Notes under the pieces: generated by a model
Told to the model about the DNA's origin: nothing
Database searches by the model: none
Seen by the model: the letters and a program-made list of their open reading frames with translations, nothing else
Translations under genes and position numbers: made by a program
NCBI GenBank assembly: GCA_030068145.1
Contig: JAPJBO010001083.1
Span: 1 to 64,000, forward strand
DNA length: 64,000 bases
Direction of reading: 5' to 3'
Origin: Diplonema papillatum
Lineage: Eukaryota; Euglenozoa; Diplonemea; Diplonemida; Diplonemidae
In this document: piece after piece, positions 20,749 to 31,410 of the stretch
Layout: each line of letters begins with the position of its first letter
How positions within the stretch are numbered: position 1 is the stretch's first letter

Positions 20749-21850
20749 TCACCGCCGCAGGTTCCCCCCTGCCCTGGGAGGTCTGCTTGGCTGCCTTCGG
20801 TTTGCGTCTCCGTGTTGGTGTTGTTGCTTCGCTTTGGACTCCTTCTTCGGCTTGGGACGGTCCCAACGTCCCGTCTTGCGCTCATTCTGCGCTGCTCGTC
20901 TCTCCTGCTTGACTTCGTGTTTCCATCGGGACTGCTTGCGTTCCCATCCCGACGGGTAATGCCTCTGGGGACGAAAGCTGCCGTTCAGCGTCGCAGCCTT
21001 GCGGAGTCCTGCTTGCGGTACGGCTCGCACCTTGTCGCCGGCCTTCTTCGCCGTCTGCTCTCGTGCGGCTGCCTCATACGCGCGCATCACGTCTTCGAAG
21101 GCCTGCTGGTTCGACATCTGCGGCCTCTTATTGAGGCCGGCCATGTTTCCGCCTCCAAGAGATGTCAGGACGTTGACGTGCATCTCGAGTGCCGGATGCA
21201 CTGGCTTCTGTACAATCTTTGCCAGGCGTCGCATCGCGCTCTTCATCGCGTACGACTTCGCGGTCACCGAGTCGCGATATTCCGCCGTCGCTCGTCTTTG
21301 AACCTCGTCCATCGCGCGGTTCGACAGAGCGTCGGCGTCTACGTTCTGCTCGCGTGGCACGTGCTCTAACTTCACGAAGACGCCCTTCTGCCGCAGCTCC
21401 GCTTCCTCCGCCTGCGCTCTCGCCTTGTGTGGGCGTAACGCTTCGGTTTGGGAAACGACAAGTTCGCTGTCCCCTCGTTCTACCAGCTCTCCGCTCAGCC
21501 CCGGTTGGTCCTGCAGTCGGTGTAGTGCCTTGACTAGTGCCGTGTACTCTGCGATGTTGTTCGTCGCTCGCTCCTCGATCGGGGCGCAGATTTCCCACTG
21601 CTACTTCCCCTCGAGGTAGTACACAGCTCCTGCACCCGATACGGCCCCTCGCGTCCCGTTGTTCCGCGAGCCGCCGTCGAAGAAGACTGCCGTCTGCGGC
21701 GATGGTAGTTCGTCCCTCGCCACCCACCGTTTCTCCTTCTGGTACACGGCCGTCGGGGGCTTCGGGTTCCACCCCACGGGTAGTCGTCGACACGAAATTT
21801 TTTTCGCCGGCAGTTCTTCTCAACCAATCCCTCCACCCGTTGTCGCTCAA
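20749..21850 (-). pseudogene. LINE RNase H domain and basic tail
   Basis: RNase H motifs in order: AVFFDGGSRNNGTRG, then NNIAEYTALVKALHRLQDQP, then ERGDSELVV, then LEHVPREQNVDADALSNRAM, which give the Asp-Glu-Asp-(His)-Asp core. A stop lies inside the domain near 21600, after YYLEGK. The tail (to 20749) is Lys/Arg/Gln-rich with RWDRPKPKKESKAKQQHQHG and would suit nucleic acid binding. Confidence 0.8.
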
Positions 21851-22004
21851 GCATTATGCGCGCACACATAAGCTGGATCGGGCCTGCCATGTCTGCTTCC
21901 CCGTCTTGGTGTGTCTGCTTCGGCACGACGCCACAGAGAGCAAGACATTTTGGCATGTTCGGGCGGCTTGCGAGAAGGTGTGAATATTCGCTCCTCACTG
22001 CGGC

Positions 22005-22064
22005 CCATCTGGTGCATTCCCACCACATGTGCTGCTCGTCTTCGGGTACTCCTGCATTGCAGTA
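22005..22064 (-). pseudogene. LINE zinc knuckle (second half)
   Basis: Reads YCNAGVPEDEQHMWWEC on the minus strand. With the sequence on the far side of MITE-3 (GHEICK at about 22768-22752), it gives a continuous CKYCNAG...H....C knuckle, which fixes the insertion site. Confidence 0.82.
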
Positions 22065-22750
22065 AAGCCCCCCCCCCTCGTACTATTTAGGCAGTCGTAC
22101 TATTTAGGTAAATAGTACGAGTGTTGTTTTTTAAAAGTTTTAAGTGGTGCCCCCAGCTGCAACGACTTTGAAGTTTTAATTCCGGCTAAGAGCTCACGCT
22201 CGTCCCTTCCCCGGTTTCTCTTTGATGCAGGTGAAGGACAGGTATCAGCATGCAGATCCAGCACAGAGAGCGCGTCCAGGTCCATCATCACTGATTCGTC
22301 AAGGTTCACCACCTCTACTGCATCAGCAATGCGAGAGCTGCTGCGAGCAGTGTGTGTTTAGTCCTGAGCCCATTAGACAGTTGGGCATGTCACGTAGAGT
22401 GAGGCTTACTCTAAGTGACACTCATGCACTTTTGTCCACTGTGACTGAAAAATGCGGTTTCAGTGTCACTTAGAATTAGAAAAACGGAAGATTTCGGCAG
22501 AACCCAGTAAGCTAACCTTTAGTGATGTTTCAGTGTCACTAAAGAGTAGAGCATTCAGCATCACTTAGAGTGAGACCTCACTCTAAATGACGCTGAGCCC
22601 CGATTTCTGTCGGTTCTAAATGGTGGTTCAATAGTGGTTAAATAGTGGTTAAATAGTGGCTAATTAATACGAGTCACCCTGAAAGTTCGGGGGGTGTACT
22701 TCGGGAAATATCGGATGATTTTCACCTAAATAGTACGAGGGGGGGGGTTT
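22065..22750. mobile_element. MITE-3, 686 bp, TA target duplication, inside the LINE
   Basis: Ends AAGCCCCCCCCCTCGTACTA (left) and complement of AAACCCCCCCCCTCGTACTA (right), flanked by TA (22063-22064 and 22751-22752). The subterminal motif TCGTACTATTTAGG repeats, and the interior carries AGTGACACTGAAAC-type direct and inverted repeats (22390-22600). No coding sequence. Confidence 0.9.
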
Positions 22751-22877
22751 TACTTGCAGATTTCGTGTCCGAGCCTCTTCCCCGTCGAAACTGCGTTGGC
22801 GATGACTGCTCGCACCAGCCCTTGCTGGTACCCTGTCAGCCTACCTTCCGTCAGCAATCGTCGGGTTGCCGGTCGGT

Positions 22878-23516
22878 CTATGCCGTGTTCGATTCCCTCG
22901 AGCTGTCCTCGCGCGACCTTGTGTGCGGACGACCTCCCTTACCGCATGTTGAAATTCGTCTTTCGCCACTCCTTGCGCTCCCGTCCTCTGCGTCGTTGTC
23001 GCAAAAGAGGTTCCAGTTCCCTTGGTGCGTCGGGTCTCGTACAAGTCCAAGCTCTGTCCATGTCCATCCCACCTGTTCGACAGCCTCTTGGAACAGAGCT
23101 ATCGGCCCTTTCTTTTTGACATGGAGCTCGCCTCGTTCCTCAGGCAAAATTGCGGATGCTGGGTCCAACCGATGGCCTCGGCACAGCACATTCAGTACAA
23201 CTGCGTCGCTTCGCCGTAGACCTCCGGACCAGACTCCCGCCATCGTCGCCCTCGTCAGCGCCTGGACATACTTCTTAGGCGGCTGCCATACCGCGGTTCC
23301 GTACAGCGCTTTGGTCGTCGCTGCAGCGGCGACGAAGCGTTCTCGCTCCTCCATCGGCACCGGTAGGTGGCGAGCTCGGCGGGCGATAGCTTGGGCCTTC
23401 TCATGACGCCCCTTTACCCGCTTACTCGGCCTCGACGCCCCTTGCCCCACAGAAAGCATCGTTCCTAACACGTCGAACGTCTGTTGTCTTTCTATCGTCT
23501 TTCTTTGCACCTTCAT
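22878..23516 (-). pseudogene. LINE ORF2, region after the RT palm
   Basis: Encodes DVLGTMLSVGQGASRPSKRV, ARHLPVPMEERERFVAAAAT, KALYGTAVWQPPKKYVQALT. This is the thumb/connector region between RT and zinc knuckle; ALYGTAVW is typical of LINEs at this point. Confidence 0.75.
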
Positions 23517-23539
23517 CGTCCTCTCTTGGGATACACCAG

Positions 23540-24856
23540 TTAGGATTTCGCTGCCCCAATTCCCAAATCCGCAGCATCTGCGAACTCCGTGGTTACTCGG
23601 GCAGCCGCCTCGAGCTGTCCTTTGTCGTCTGTCATGGCCTGTGTGTCATCTAAGAAGGCCAACGCGCGCACTACTTCTTCTTCGGTGCCGAGTACCTCGA
23701 CTGCTCTGACCCATACTGCGACGAGCGCATTCAATAGTAGAACACTCAGCGGGCACCCTTGCAAAGTTCCGTTTGCGGCTCCTCTCTGTGATGTACTGCG
23801 CCACGTATCCCGTCGGGTATCCACTGGTGACCCTTTCCCCCAACATCCTCAGCCGCGTGGCAGCCCAGAGCCTGTAAACTGCGCTCGTTACAGAGATTGG
23901 ACGCAGACTCATGGGTCCAGCGTCTTCCTCATTTTTATGAGCGATATCAACGCCGTGAGGAGCGCCCGTGGCGAGGTTCCCGTCTCTTCTACTACTTTGA
24001 ACAGGTCTGCGAATCGGTCTACCGCTTCGTCTTGCAGTGCCGCCAACTCGTGGACGCGCCAGCCTTCTGCCCCCGGGGCCGTTTTTGTTAAGGTCTTTAG
24101 GAGCTCCTCCTTCGTTAGCGGCGCCAGCACGATCGGTTCCGTTCGTTTCATGGATGCCTCGAACTGTTGTTTAAAATCTTCCCATCGCGGCGCTGGCTTT
24201 CGGAAGTGCCTCTGGAAAACTGCCCCCCACGCGTTAGGCCCGCGTAGGATTCTGTCCATTTCTTCTGGGTTCCATGTGACGTTCCCATCCCCGTCCTTAA
24301 GAAACCGCACCTGCTTTCTGTCTTCCTGCTTCAGCCATGCAAAAATCCATCCTGGCCGCGTCGTCACCGCAAGCTGCATGCGGTCACGCCATTCACGTAC
24401 GCGCGCGTCTCTCACTTGCGGGGCGAGTTTCCGCTGACGACCCATCTGATCACCCATCACGCGCATAAGGTCTGCTCCTACAGGCGGGCTCGCTCGCCCC
24501 CATACTTCCTCGTATGGCCCCTCTGGCATCAGATGCGTTCCCACCCTTTTCGCTTTCTCCCATCGCCGCGTCCTCATTCGGTCCGTCTGCATGCTCGTCG
24601 GGCCGTTTCCTCCATCGTCGGCAATGGCCTGCAGCTGGCGAATAAGCCGCGAAGTTAAACGCTCCGTTACGCCCGCTGCCACCCCATTATGTCTGCCTTG
24701 GGGTGCCGAGATGGGTCGGCTTCGGACTTTTGCTTCGCTTGTTCGGCCGGTATACTTCTTCTCTATTCTCCGATCGTTTCGCCAGATACTCCTCAGCGGG
24801 TCCCGACGCCAGTCTCCACGCCTTCTCCACCGTCTTCTCCTCGACTGCTTGCACAA
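23540..24856 (-). pseudogene. LINE reverse transcriptase
   Basis: Motifs in order on the minus strand: TKTAPGAEGWRVHELAAL, then ALLTALISLIKM, then (after a frame change near 23910) RPISVTSAVYRLWAATRL, then (after another) GAANGTLQGCPLSVLLLNAL, then RALAFLDDTQAMT, whose LDD is the catalytic xDD box. LINE-type RT copying its RNA at a nicked target. At least two frame changes inside the domain make it inactive. Confidence 0.87.
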
Positions 24857-25358
24857 ACCCCGTTCTCGTCTTCGCTAGAGTCTCCTCGATGAGTGACCTC
24901 TCCCCTTCCTCGCTTAGAAATGGCATCCGTCTCGGGAATGCGGCCGGCCTTAGCACAGTTCTTTGTCGGTCGTGGAACCTGTCCAAACTCATCCGGACAA
25001 CGACTGCGTGATGTGTCGGTATCGCTTTGACTTCAATCACCTCCACAGTTTCGACTGCTTGCAGGGCGGCCTCATTCGCTAGTATAAGGTCGATCCGTGT
25101 GCCCCCTTCTGCCTGCCAACAATTATTTTTCGGTTTCGTCCCGTTCCTCATCGCCACATGCTGAGCCACGTCGGTCCACTGTCCGATCGTTGTCGCGGCT
25201 CGCAAGGTCCGTGATGCTTCCACCGACGTGTTCAGGTCGCCTAGAATCAGCGTGGGAACGCTACCGAGGGCGGCGGCGGCCTCGAAGACCTTCTCGAACA
25301 GGTTCTCTCTTGATTCCTGCTTGCCGGAGTGCCCATATACCGTTATCATGTGTAGCAT
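24690..25358 (-). pseudogene. LINE AP endonuclease domain, N-terminally truncated
   Basis: LILGDLNTSVEASRT, then GGTRIDLILANEAALQAVET, then IPTHHAVVVRM. These are the GDxN, R.D.I and (S/T)xH motifs of APE-type endonucleases that nick the target. The first part, with the catalytic Glu, is missing. Confidence 0.83.
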
Positions 25359-25365
25359 GGTCTTC

Positions 25366-25640
25366 CCCCCCCCGTGATGCGATCTCCCCGTATCACATAG
25401 CGATCTTTCCGGTTCTTGGTCTTTTCCGGGAATCCAAACCCGCTCTTCTCCTGCCCGGGTAAAATATCCTACCCCCCAGCCAGGGGTCCACCAGTGGTCG
25501 AACCCAAAATACTAGTGTCAATTTCGATCACACGCTACAACGCTCGACTACACTCTACTGCACTCTACTACACTCGATTACACTATATTACACTCGATTA
25601 CGCTCGATCAGGGGGTGGGTGAATTGGCTCAGGCCACTTT
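25366..25640. repeat. Minisatellite with CTCGATTACACTATATTACA units
   Basis: 25535-25612 holds several variants of CTCGATTACACT/CTCTACTGCACT. The left part (25366-25500) is C-rich with no gene. Confidence 0.7.
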
Positions 25641-26300
25641 ATCTTTAGCCATACTTCAACCTTCTTGGCAGGTGGTCTGCAACAAGCCGATAGATCCCGT
25701 GCCACCAAGCCAACCGCACAAAACCACGAAGCCCGCAAAGGATCAGCGAATGTGATGCTGATGTGGACTTGGTGACCCAAATATGGCAAGTTGGGGCAGA
25801 CTCTCCCTGCCAGGTACACCCTGGACCCTTTTCTAGAGCTTGTACCCCTCCTGCATGAAATTCGGAAAAGTTTTTTTTCCCGGCTTTTTGGACCTTTTCC
25901 GCACGTTCCGCATGTGAATTAGATTTGAGCCGAAAAGCATCGGAAGCCATGGGTGGGCCCCAAAAGTGCAGAAATCGCTGAACAGTGAAGACGTAAAAGC
26001 CGATACAGGTCCAAATCTGGAGAAGGGCGGAGACCAAGCTAATGCCCTGAACAGACTCACCAACAACAAAACACATAATGTCACCAGGCAACAAAAAGAA
26101 AATGGCTGGTGCACCGCCTACTGAGCCGCCGAACGAGGCTGAGATGGATTAACAACTGGGAGAGCTCGGTCTCCAATGTGCAGGATCGGATGCCGGTTCC
26201 ATCGTGGCCCTCGAGACGGCCGAAATGGCTATTCAGAAACGATGACACGGGCGGGCGCGCCGACGACCATGCACCAGTACGACGCCAACCCTGACGGGCG
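25641..26300. other. No gene seen
   Basis: The motif CCACTTTATCTTTAGCCATACT at 25635-25656 recurs at 31205-31226, marking a dispersed repeat end. A 149-residue minus frame (26094-25648) is not recognised and not called. Confidence 0.45.
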
Positions 26301-26374
26301 GCAACGCCAAAAATGCGCTATTTAATAATACGAGCTATTTAATAATACGCGCTATATTTAATAATACGCGCTAT
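26301..26374. repeat. AATAATACGAGCTATTT short array, left side
   Basis: Four units of TATTTAATAATACGMGC. A matching array lies at 28053-28100 in inverted orientation, so it may be the outer part of the element between them. Confidence 0.75.
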
Positions 26375-28052
26375 ACCGTCTTCGGAAAAATATTGGATAG
26401 GAAAAATATCCAAAATTTTCTGGGACGGCCATTTTATCCAAAATATTTCCTATCCAAACATTTTTCCTATCCAAATATTTTTCCGGTCCGATCAAAGTTC
26501 AAGGCGATTTTCCGGTTGTTAAGTCCAGAACGTATTCCCCCGCCCCCTAATTTTGGTTTCTCCCCGCGCCTCATGAGCCACGGAATCCTAGGCTGAGAGC
26601 GCTTTGGACGCTCCGACCCAGCGGGTCTGGGTCTCGGTTCGCGGCCGGTACTAGGAAGCAACGGGGACGCTGATGGTTCGATTCGCAGAAGGAAAAGCGC
26701 TTGCTGATGGAACCGTTTCTTGCGCCCTCACCATTCGATGTACTGCTTTGTTGTCGCGGTGTTGGCCCATTTATTCGGGGTCGAGGTCAAGTGGAACCCC
26801 TTCGTGTCTGCGACCTGGGGAATGATCCGGCTCGTTTTCCCCGCAAAGATCACTTGGTACTACGGGGATGGGTGTCCCGTCCGCAGCCCCACCAGTCACA
26901 ACAGCAACGCTTTGCTTGTCGCCCATAGTCAATGTGCACATCACGAGTACCTTTCGGGGCGAGTGTCGCATGGCATGAAATGCGCCGCAGCATGGTCGCA
27001 GTTCAAGACGCAGCTTTGTCGGACATCGTTACTCCATTAAAGCAGGATGAACAGCTGGCCGCATCTCTTCTTTCTTTTGTTCCGTCTGGGTTTCATCCAG
27101 TACTCTGCTTGTCTTCGTCGTCTGTACGTAGTTGTGCTTCCGACACCACTTCCGAGCCCATTCTGTGCTAAGTTCTGAGATTACATGACTGGCAACCCAG
27201 TAGTTCGGGTGACGGTCGCGCGCGCAAGCACGCTCACGAGCGAGTAAGTGACAGCGGCCCCGTTCGTTCATTTTTCGCTCGATCAGTTCTAAAAGGATCA
27301 CGGTATCCTTTTTTCTTAATGACAATAGACGGCCTCTCTTGGCCTTTTGTTCGTCAACGTCGATCGGTTCACTCCGACTTCCGCCTAGAGCGTGCGCAAT
27401 GGAGTTAGTTTTTCCCGTACAGCGTACGAGCGCGAGTGGTCGTTGCACGCGAAACCTTCTTTTTGCCTGGCATGCTGTTCCACTTCTGCATCTCTCCCGT
27501 GAGTCCTAGACGGCAACAAGCTCACCTATTTCAAGGTCTCTTTCCTCCCACGAGCTGTACTCCCGCGCTTTTCTGCGGTGCGTTCTGCGGTGTTGCTCGT
27601 GCGGTATATCTGATTGATATCCCTGGTTTGTTTTGTGCTGCATGGCACTGATGCGTAGCCTTCTTATTTGACCATTTCTTACACCCCGGACTTCAGCAGC
27701 CATATACTAAGTCAATGCGGGAGTGAAAAAGTGCGGGAGTGGCCACTCCCGCATTGAGGAGGTCCCACTCCCGCATCGAGGAGTGAGGCCGACCGCACAA
27801 ATGACCGCAAAACTACTACCCCGCAATCCGGAGTGGGAGTCCGGGGTGTACATCAAGAGAGCCGAACAGAAAATCCAGTCCGGGTAAAGCAGCTACTGCT
27901 GTGCGGGCACTCAGAGGAGACATAAATTCAAAACAAAATTTCCGGAAAAATATCCAAATGTTCCGCGGAAGGCCGTTTTATCCAAAATATTTCCTATCCA
28001 AATATTTTTCCTATCCAAATATTTTCCTATCCAATATTTTTCCGAAGACGGT
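26375..28052 (-). mobile_element. DNA element with CCGTCTTCGG inverted ends and subterminal repeats
   Basis: Left ACCGTCTTCGGAAAAATATT and its complement at the right. Inside each end, several units of GGATAGGAAAAATATTT run inward. The interior has an HTH-type frame at 27448-27029. The outermost CCGTCT is shared with the pogo-like element at 18180. A TA at the left (26373-26374) is not matched at the right (TT), so the target duplication is uncertain. Confidence 0.75.
27029..27448 (-). pseudogene. CENP-B/Tc5-type HTH fragment
   Basis: 139 residues. The middle reads RGRLLSLRKKDTVILLELIE, then STEWARKWCRKHNYVQTTKT, a W..+(F/W).(R/K)(R/K)H pattern as in the second helix-turn-helix of pogo/Tigger and CENP-B proteins. 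There is no DDE domain. Probably a remnant of the transposase that once moved the 26375-28052 element; the assignment is from motif shape only. Confidence 0.5.
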
Positions 28053-28173
28053 TTCTAATAATACGAGCTATTTAATAGTACGAGCTATTTAACACTATGC
28101 GAGGGGGTCGGTTTAATTGTTTTCTCCTCCTTCGAAATGAGCACAAGGCAGTCCCTCGAGTATTTTTCTCACG
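28053..28173. repeat. Right array and a SINE-like fragment
   Basis: 28053-28100 is the inverted AATAATACGAGCTATTT array. 28118-28170 (TCCTTCGAAATGAGCACAAG, GCAGTCCCTCGAGTATTT) is a piece of the SINE-like family seen whole at 60040-60270. Confidence 0.75.
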
Positions 28174-29166
28174 ACGATGCAGCAGGTGAAAACCGGCTAC
28201 GGCACAGCGCCGGCGTACCCGCCCGAGCGGACGGACAGAGCGCGGCGATGGGTAATCCCCAGAGCGCCACTGACCAACCCGGATCCCCTGCACCTCCCAC
28301 ACGCAGTGCCGGAGGCGACGAAGAATGCCCCCAAGTGCGCTACCCATCACAAAGGGAAGTGCGCAGTCTGTCGCGCACTCGGGCACCACCACGGCCCTAC
28401 GGTGGAGGCATGTTGCCGACACCACCACACCGACAACGACGGCTTACCTCCGGCGGTCTGCGACCGGCACCGCATGACGAGATGCGTCGAGTGCAACACG
28501 CCAACAGCGTGCTGCAAGGCCGGCCACCATGACTGCCGCGAACACGCCCGCGGTCCGTGTGACGACTGCCGCGGCTTACCGACGCTAGCGGAACGGCGGC
28601 CGTCAGCCTGCTGCAAAAAGGGCCACCACGTGCCAGCGCCCCCGAAGCCAGCCCCCGCTAAGCCGAAGCCAACAACGCCGCGGAAGAAGGGCCGACAGAA
28701 GCCGACGACACCACCGCGCATGAAGAGGACGCGTCAAGCGTCCCCAAAGGCGGCCAAGATGGCGAAAAAGCACGCTCCGACCGAGCCGGCCCGAGCGACA
28801 CCACCAAGAAAGGGGCAGAAAAGAGCCCGACTCCCGACACCACCGAATGACCCGGCGGGAAAACCCGGAAAAAAGCACGCGGCGCGAAAGCGCAACATTT
28901 CGAGAATGGAGCTGGATATCACCAGCCCTGCCACCTCGACTTCATCCTCATCCATGTCAGGATCGCCCCCTCGAGCGACTGCTTCGGCAGGACAGCCGGC
29001 GCGAAAGCGCAACAAACAAAAAATGGAGCTGGATATCACCAGCCTATTATCACCGTCCTCGTCCGCTTTGAGATCGTCCTCGGACGACGTATTCAAATAA
29101 CCCTAGCCTATGACAAATGCAAGCTTACCCTGTGGTACCTGCATTTCAAGCTCACACTGCTTAACA
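28174..29166 (+). mobile_element. 5'-truncated LINE 3' end, unit 1 of the array
   Basis: Contains the frame 28187-29100 (307 residues): VKTGYGTAPAYPPERTDRAR, a Cys-His array (CATHHKGKCAVCRALGHHHG, CCRHHHTDNDG, CDRHRMTRCVEC, CCKAGHHDC, CREHARGPCDDC, CCKKGHH), a Pro/Lys stretch and the ARKRNxxxMELDITS repeats, ending DDVFK. The 3' end is CATTTCAAGCTCACACTGCTTAACAGG. Confidence 0.85.
28187..29100 (+). CDS. LINE ORF2 C-terminal Cys-His protein (open frame)
   Basis: Open through the end of the LINE: Cys-His pairs spaced about 10-14 residues apart, three CC(R/K)xxHH knots and two HxxxxCxxC units, then a basic Pro/Lys/Ser tail. No start codon logic: the frame is cut by 5' truncation. It shows that this LINE family ends in an array rather than stopping at the zinc knuckle. 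Confidence 0.7.
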
Positions 29167-30848
29167 GGCGCCCAGCTGCAAGCACTGTGGAAGCGGCGAC
29201 ACCGAGGACGAGAAACACGTATTCTGGGACTGCGGAGCGTACTCGCACATACGGCGACGAGAGGCACATGCCGAGCTGATGGCAGCCAACCGGGCCGACT
29301 GGCCCAGATGCACGCTGGAACACGGAGTGGTAGTACCCGAGAATGCCCACTTCTCGAGGCGGCTCGGGCTGGGCTCGAAGCACGTGGCTGGGTAGCCAGG
29401 AACCCCACGACCCCCTGGTCGAGAGCGGATGCGATGCCTGCCGAGAAATTTGACCACCCCTTCGCGCGGATTGCCCCGGCATGGACGTGGGAGCGGAACA
29501 AGACCTGGGGACTACCGACGTTTTATGCAATGGACCGAGAACGGGCAGGCGTCAATGCTGGAGCTTGCGATCGACTTTGAACTCTTCTCGGGCCTCAGCA
29601 TGCCGCTGCACGGGAATGCGCCGAAGGGGGTGAGAGAACGGGGAAACGTCCTGCGCTGCATGATGAGCGCGTTGGACAAGCTGCAAGGGCTGGGAAGCTG
29701 CATGAGAGGGGGAGAGGGTGTGCCCGACGACGTCGCTGTCGTTCATGGGCATCTCGGGGATATCGGGTGTACGGCCCAGGCCACGCTTTCGCGAGGCACA
29801 CACGGGGACGATACTTGAGGAACAAGTGAAAGGAAGCGATGTAGGGACGCAGTGCCCGACGTACCCTGACTGGACGATCGGGAGAGCGGCGAGGTGGGCC
29901 CTGCCTGCCCCACCACAACTGCACCCAGACCCCGTGCATATGCCGGGTGTCGGTATAGAGAAGGCACTCGTCACGTGCGCGACCCATCACAAAGGGAAGT
30001 GTGAGGCGTGCAGAGCACTCGTCCGAAGGGACGCTCCCACGGTAGAGATGTGCTGCCGGCACCATCACCACGCGAACGATGGGCAGCCGATCGCGGTGTG
30101 CACAGAGCACAGCACGACGAAGTGCGGCGAGTGCAAGACGGCGGCGGCGTGTTGCCGCAGCGGGCATCATGCCTGCCGCACGCATGGCAGAGGAACCTGC
30201 CAAGAGTGCAAAAGGCTCCCTACGCTGACGCAGAGGCGACCGGCGGCATGTTGCAGCCGCGGCCACCACCAGTCCAACAAGCCGAACGTCCAGTCAACCC
30301 CCGGACGCAACAAGAAGAAGAGGCCCTCCTCACCCACCCAGGTGGGCGTACAACGGGAAACGCCAGTAGGAAAGCGAGCGCCGCTCGCGGCAACGAAAAA
30401 GGAGACGGCGACGACCGGACGGGCGACCAAGAGGCCGCCACCAACGCCAGGAACCAGCGAACGACCAGCGCTGAAGAAGAGGGTGCTCGGCACCCCGAAG
30501 GAAGGCCCGATCGCCGGCCGCAAGCGGAAGAAGACGAAGGCGACCACACCCGACTCAGGGGTGCATCGAAGGAAGAAGAAGGTACCGAGGGCAAGCAGCT
30601 CTCAGAAACGACCGGGGACCACGGGCACACCAATGCCCTCGAACGTGGAAAACGGGCACTCCTGCCCGCCCTCGTACTCGCCGACTCAGTCTCTGGAATC
30701 GCAAGAAAGCCAAACCCCGCTAGCTCCACAAATGCTCGACCTTGACGACGCAATGGCAGGTGACGACGTCATCCGATAACCTGACTTTCAAGGCAGTGCA
30801 TGTTAATCCATGTGGTTCATGTACTTCAAAGAACTCAATGCTTAACGG
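29167..30848 (+). mobile_element. 5'-truncated LINE 3' end, unit 2 of the array
   Basis: Starts with GCGCCCAGCTGCAAGCACTG, that is, inside the zinc knuckle, directly after the 3' end of unit 1. Contains the knuckle (CKHCGSGDTEDEKHVFWDC), the ASMLELAIDFELFSG domain and the second Cys-His array. The frame is cut by several small changes, and the long open part is 29718-30779. 3' end GAACTCAATGCTTAACGG. Confidence 0.85.
29718..30779 (+). pseudogene. LINE ORF2 C-terminal Cys-His protein, second type
   Basis: 353 residues in one frame: ISGISGVRPRPRFREAHTGT, VGTQCPTYPDWTIGRAARWA, then CATHHKGKCEACRAL and the array as in copy A, ending LDLDDAMAGDDVIR. Compared with 10510-12159 it lacks four codons (about 30371-30376) and carries single-base differences that break the frame upstream. 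Confidence 0.72.
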
Positions 30849-31170
30849 AAGAAGGCGAAGGCGACCACACCCGAGTCAGGGGTGCAACGAAGGAAGAGGA
30901 TGGCCCTTAAAGCAAACAGCTACCAGAAACGTTCGACGTCCCCAAGCACTCCAGTGCCCTCGAGAGTGAAAAACGTGCAAGATTGTCCGCACCTGTGGCC
31001 CTCCACGCAATCTCCAGAACCGCAAGAAAGCCCAGCGCCCCTGGCGCCACAAGTACTCGACCTTGACGACGCAATGACAGGTGACGACGTCATAAAGTAA
31101 CCTTAAGCGGCGACACAGTGCATGCTAATCCATGTGGTTCATGTACTTAAAAGAACTCAATGCTTAACGG
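30849..31170 (+). mobile_element. 5'-truncated LINE 3' end, unit 3 of the array
   Basis: Only the last ~320 bp of the LINE: GAAGGCGACCACACCCGAGT onward, ending PLAPQVLDLDDAMTGDDVIK in protein and GAACTCAATGCTTAACGG in DNA. More diverged from unit 2 than unit 2 is from copy A. Confidence 0.83.
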
Positions 31171-31410
31171 CTTATCACGTGGGCGGCCCTGAGATTACCC
31201 CCTCAGGTGACACCACTTTATCTTTAGCCATACTACAACTCACTTGTGGCAGTTGCATGATCTTGAGTATGGTGTTGGTTCGCTCATTGCTCAGGCTTAC
31301 GTTTTTGGAACACATTGCAACGTCTCCTGCTTCACCCCACAGGCCTCCCTGCTCCGTTTCATCCCCTTTTGTTCTTCGCTTACACCACCGGGGAAAAACG
31401 CCTCCATACC
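31171..31410. other. No gene seen between LINE array and helicase fragment
   Basis: Includes the dispersed motif CCACTTTATCTTTAGCCATACT. If the helicase exon ends at 31411, this is intron or flank. Confidence 0.45.

Larger units (their letters stand above)
20749..25365 (-). mobile_element. LINE: endonuclease, RT, zinc knuckle, RNase H; 5'-truncated
   Basis: One non-LTR retrotransposon read leftward: AP endonuclease (25358-24830), linker and RT (24830-23500), C-terminal part (23516-22760), MITE-3 insertion (22065-22750), zinc knuckle (about 22055-22005), RNase H (about 21730-21290), basic tail to a stop at 20749. The endonuclease begins only about 40 residues before its GDLN motif, so its first part is missing. 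Frame changes separate at least five segments, so it is inactive. Low sequence-level conservation of frames suggests moderate age. The order EN-RT-CCHC-RNH matches RNase H-bearing LINE groups such as the I-like clades. Confidence 0.88.

Noticed and set aside
20734-25462. Plus-strand frames across the LINE
   Set aside because: All LINE domains (EN, RT, RNase H) read on the minus strand.
26660-26690. Second pol III B-box (GGTTCGATTCG)
   Set aside because: No A-box at a suitable distance upstream.
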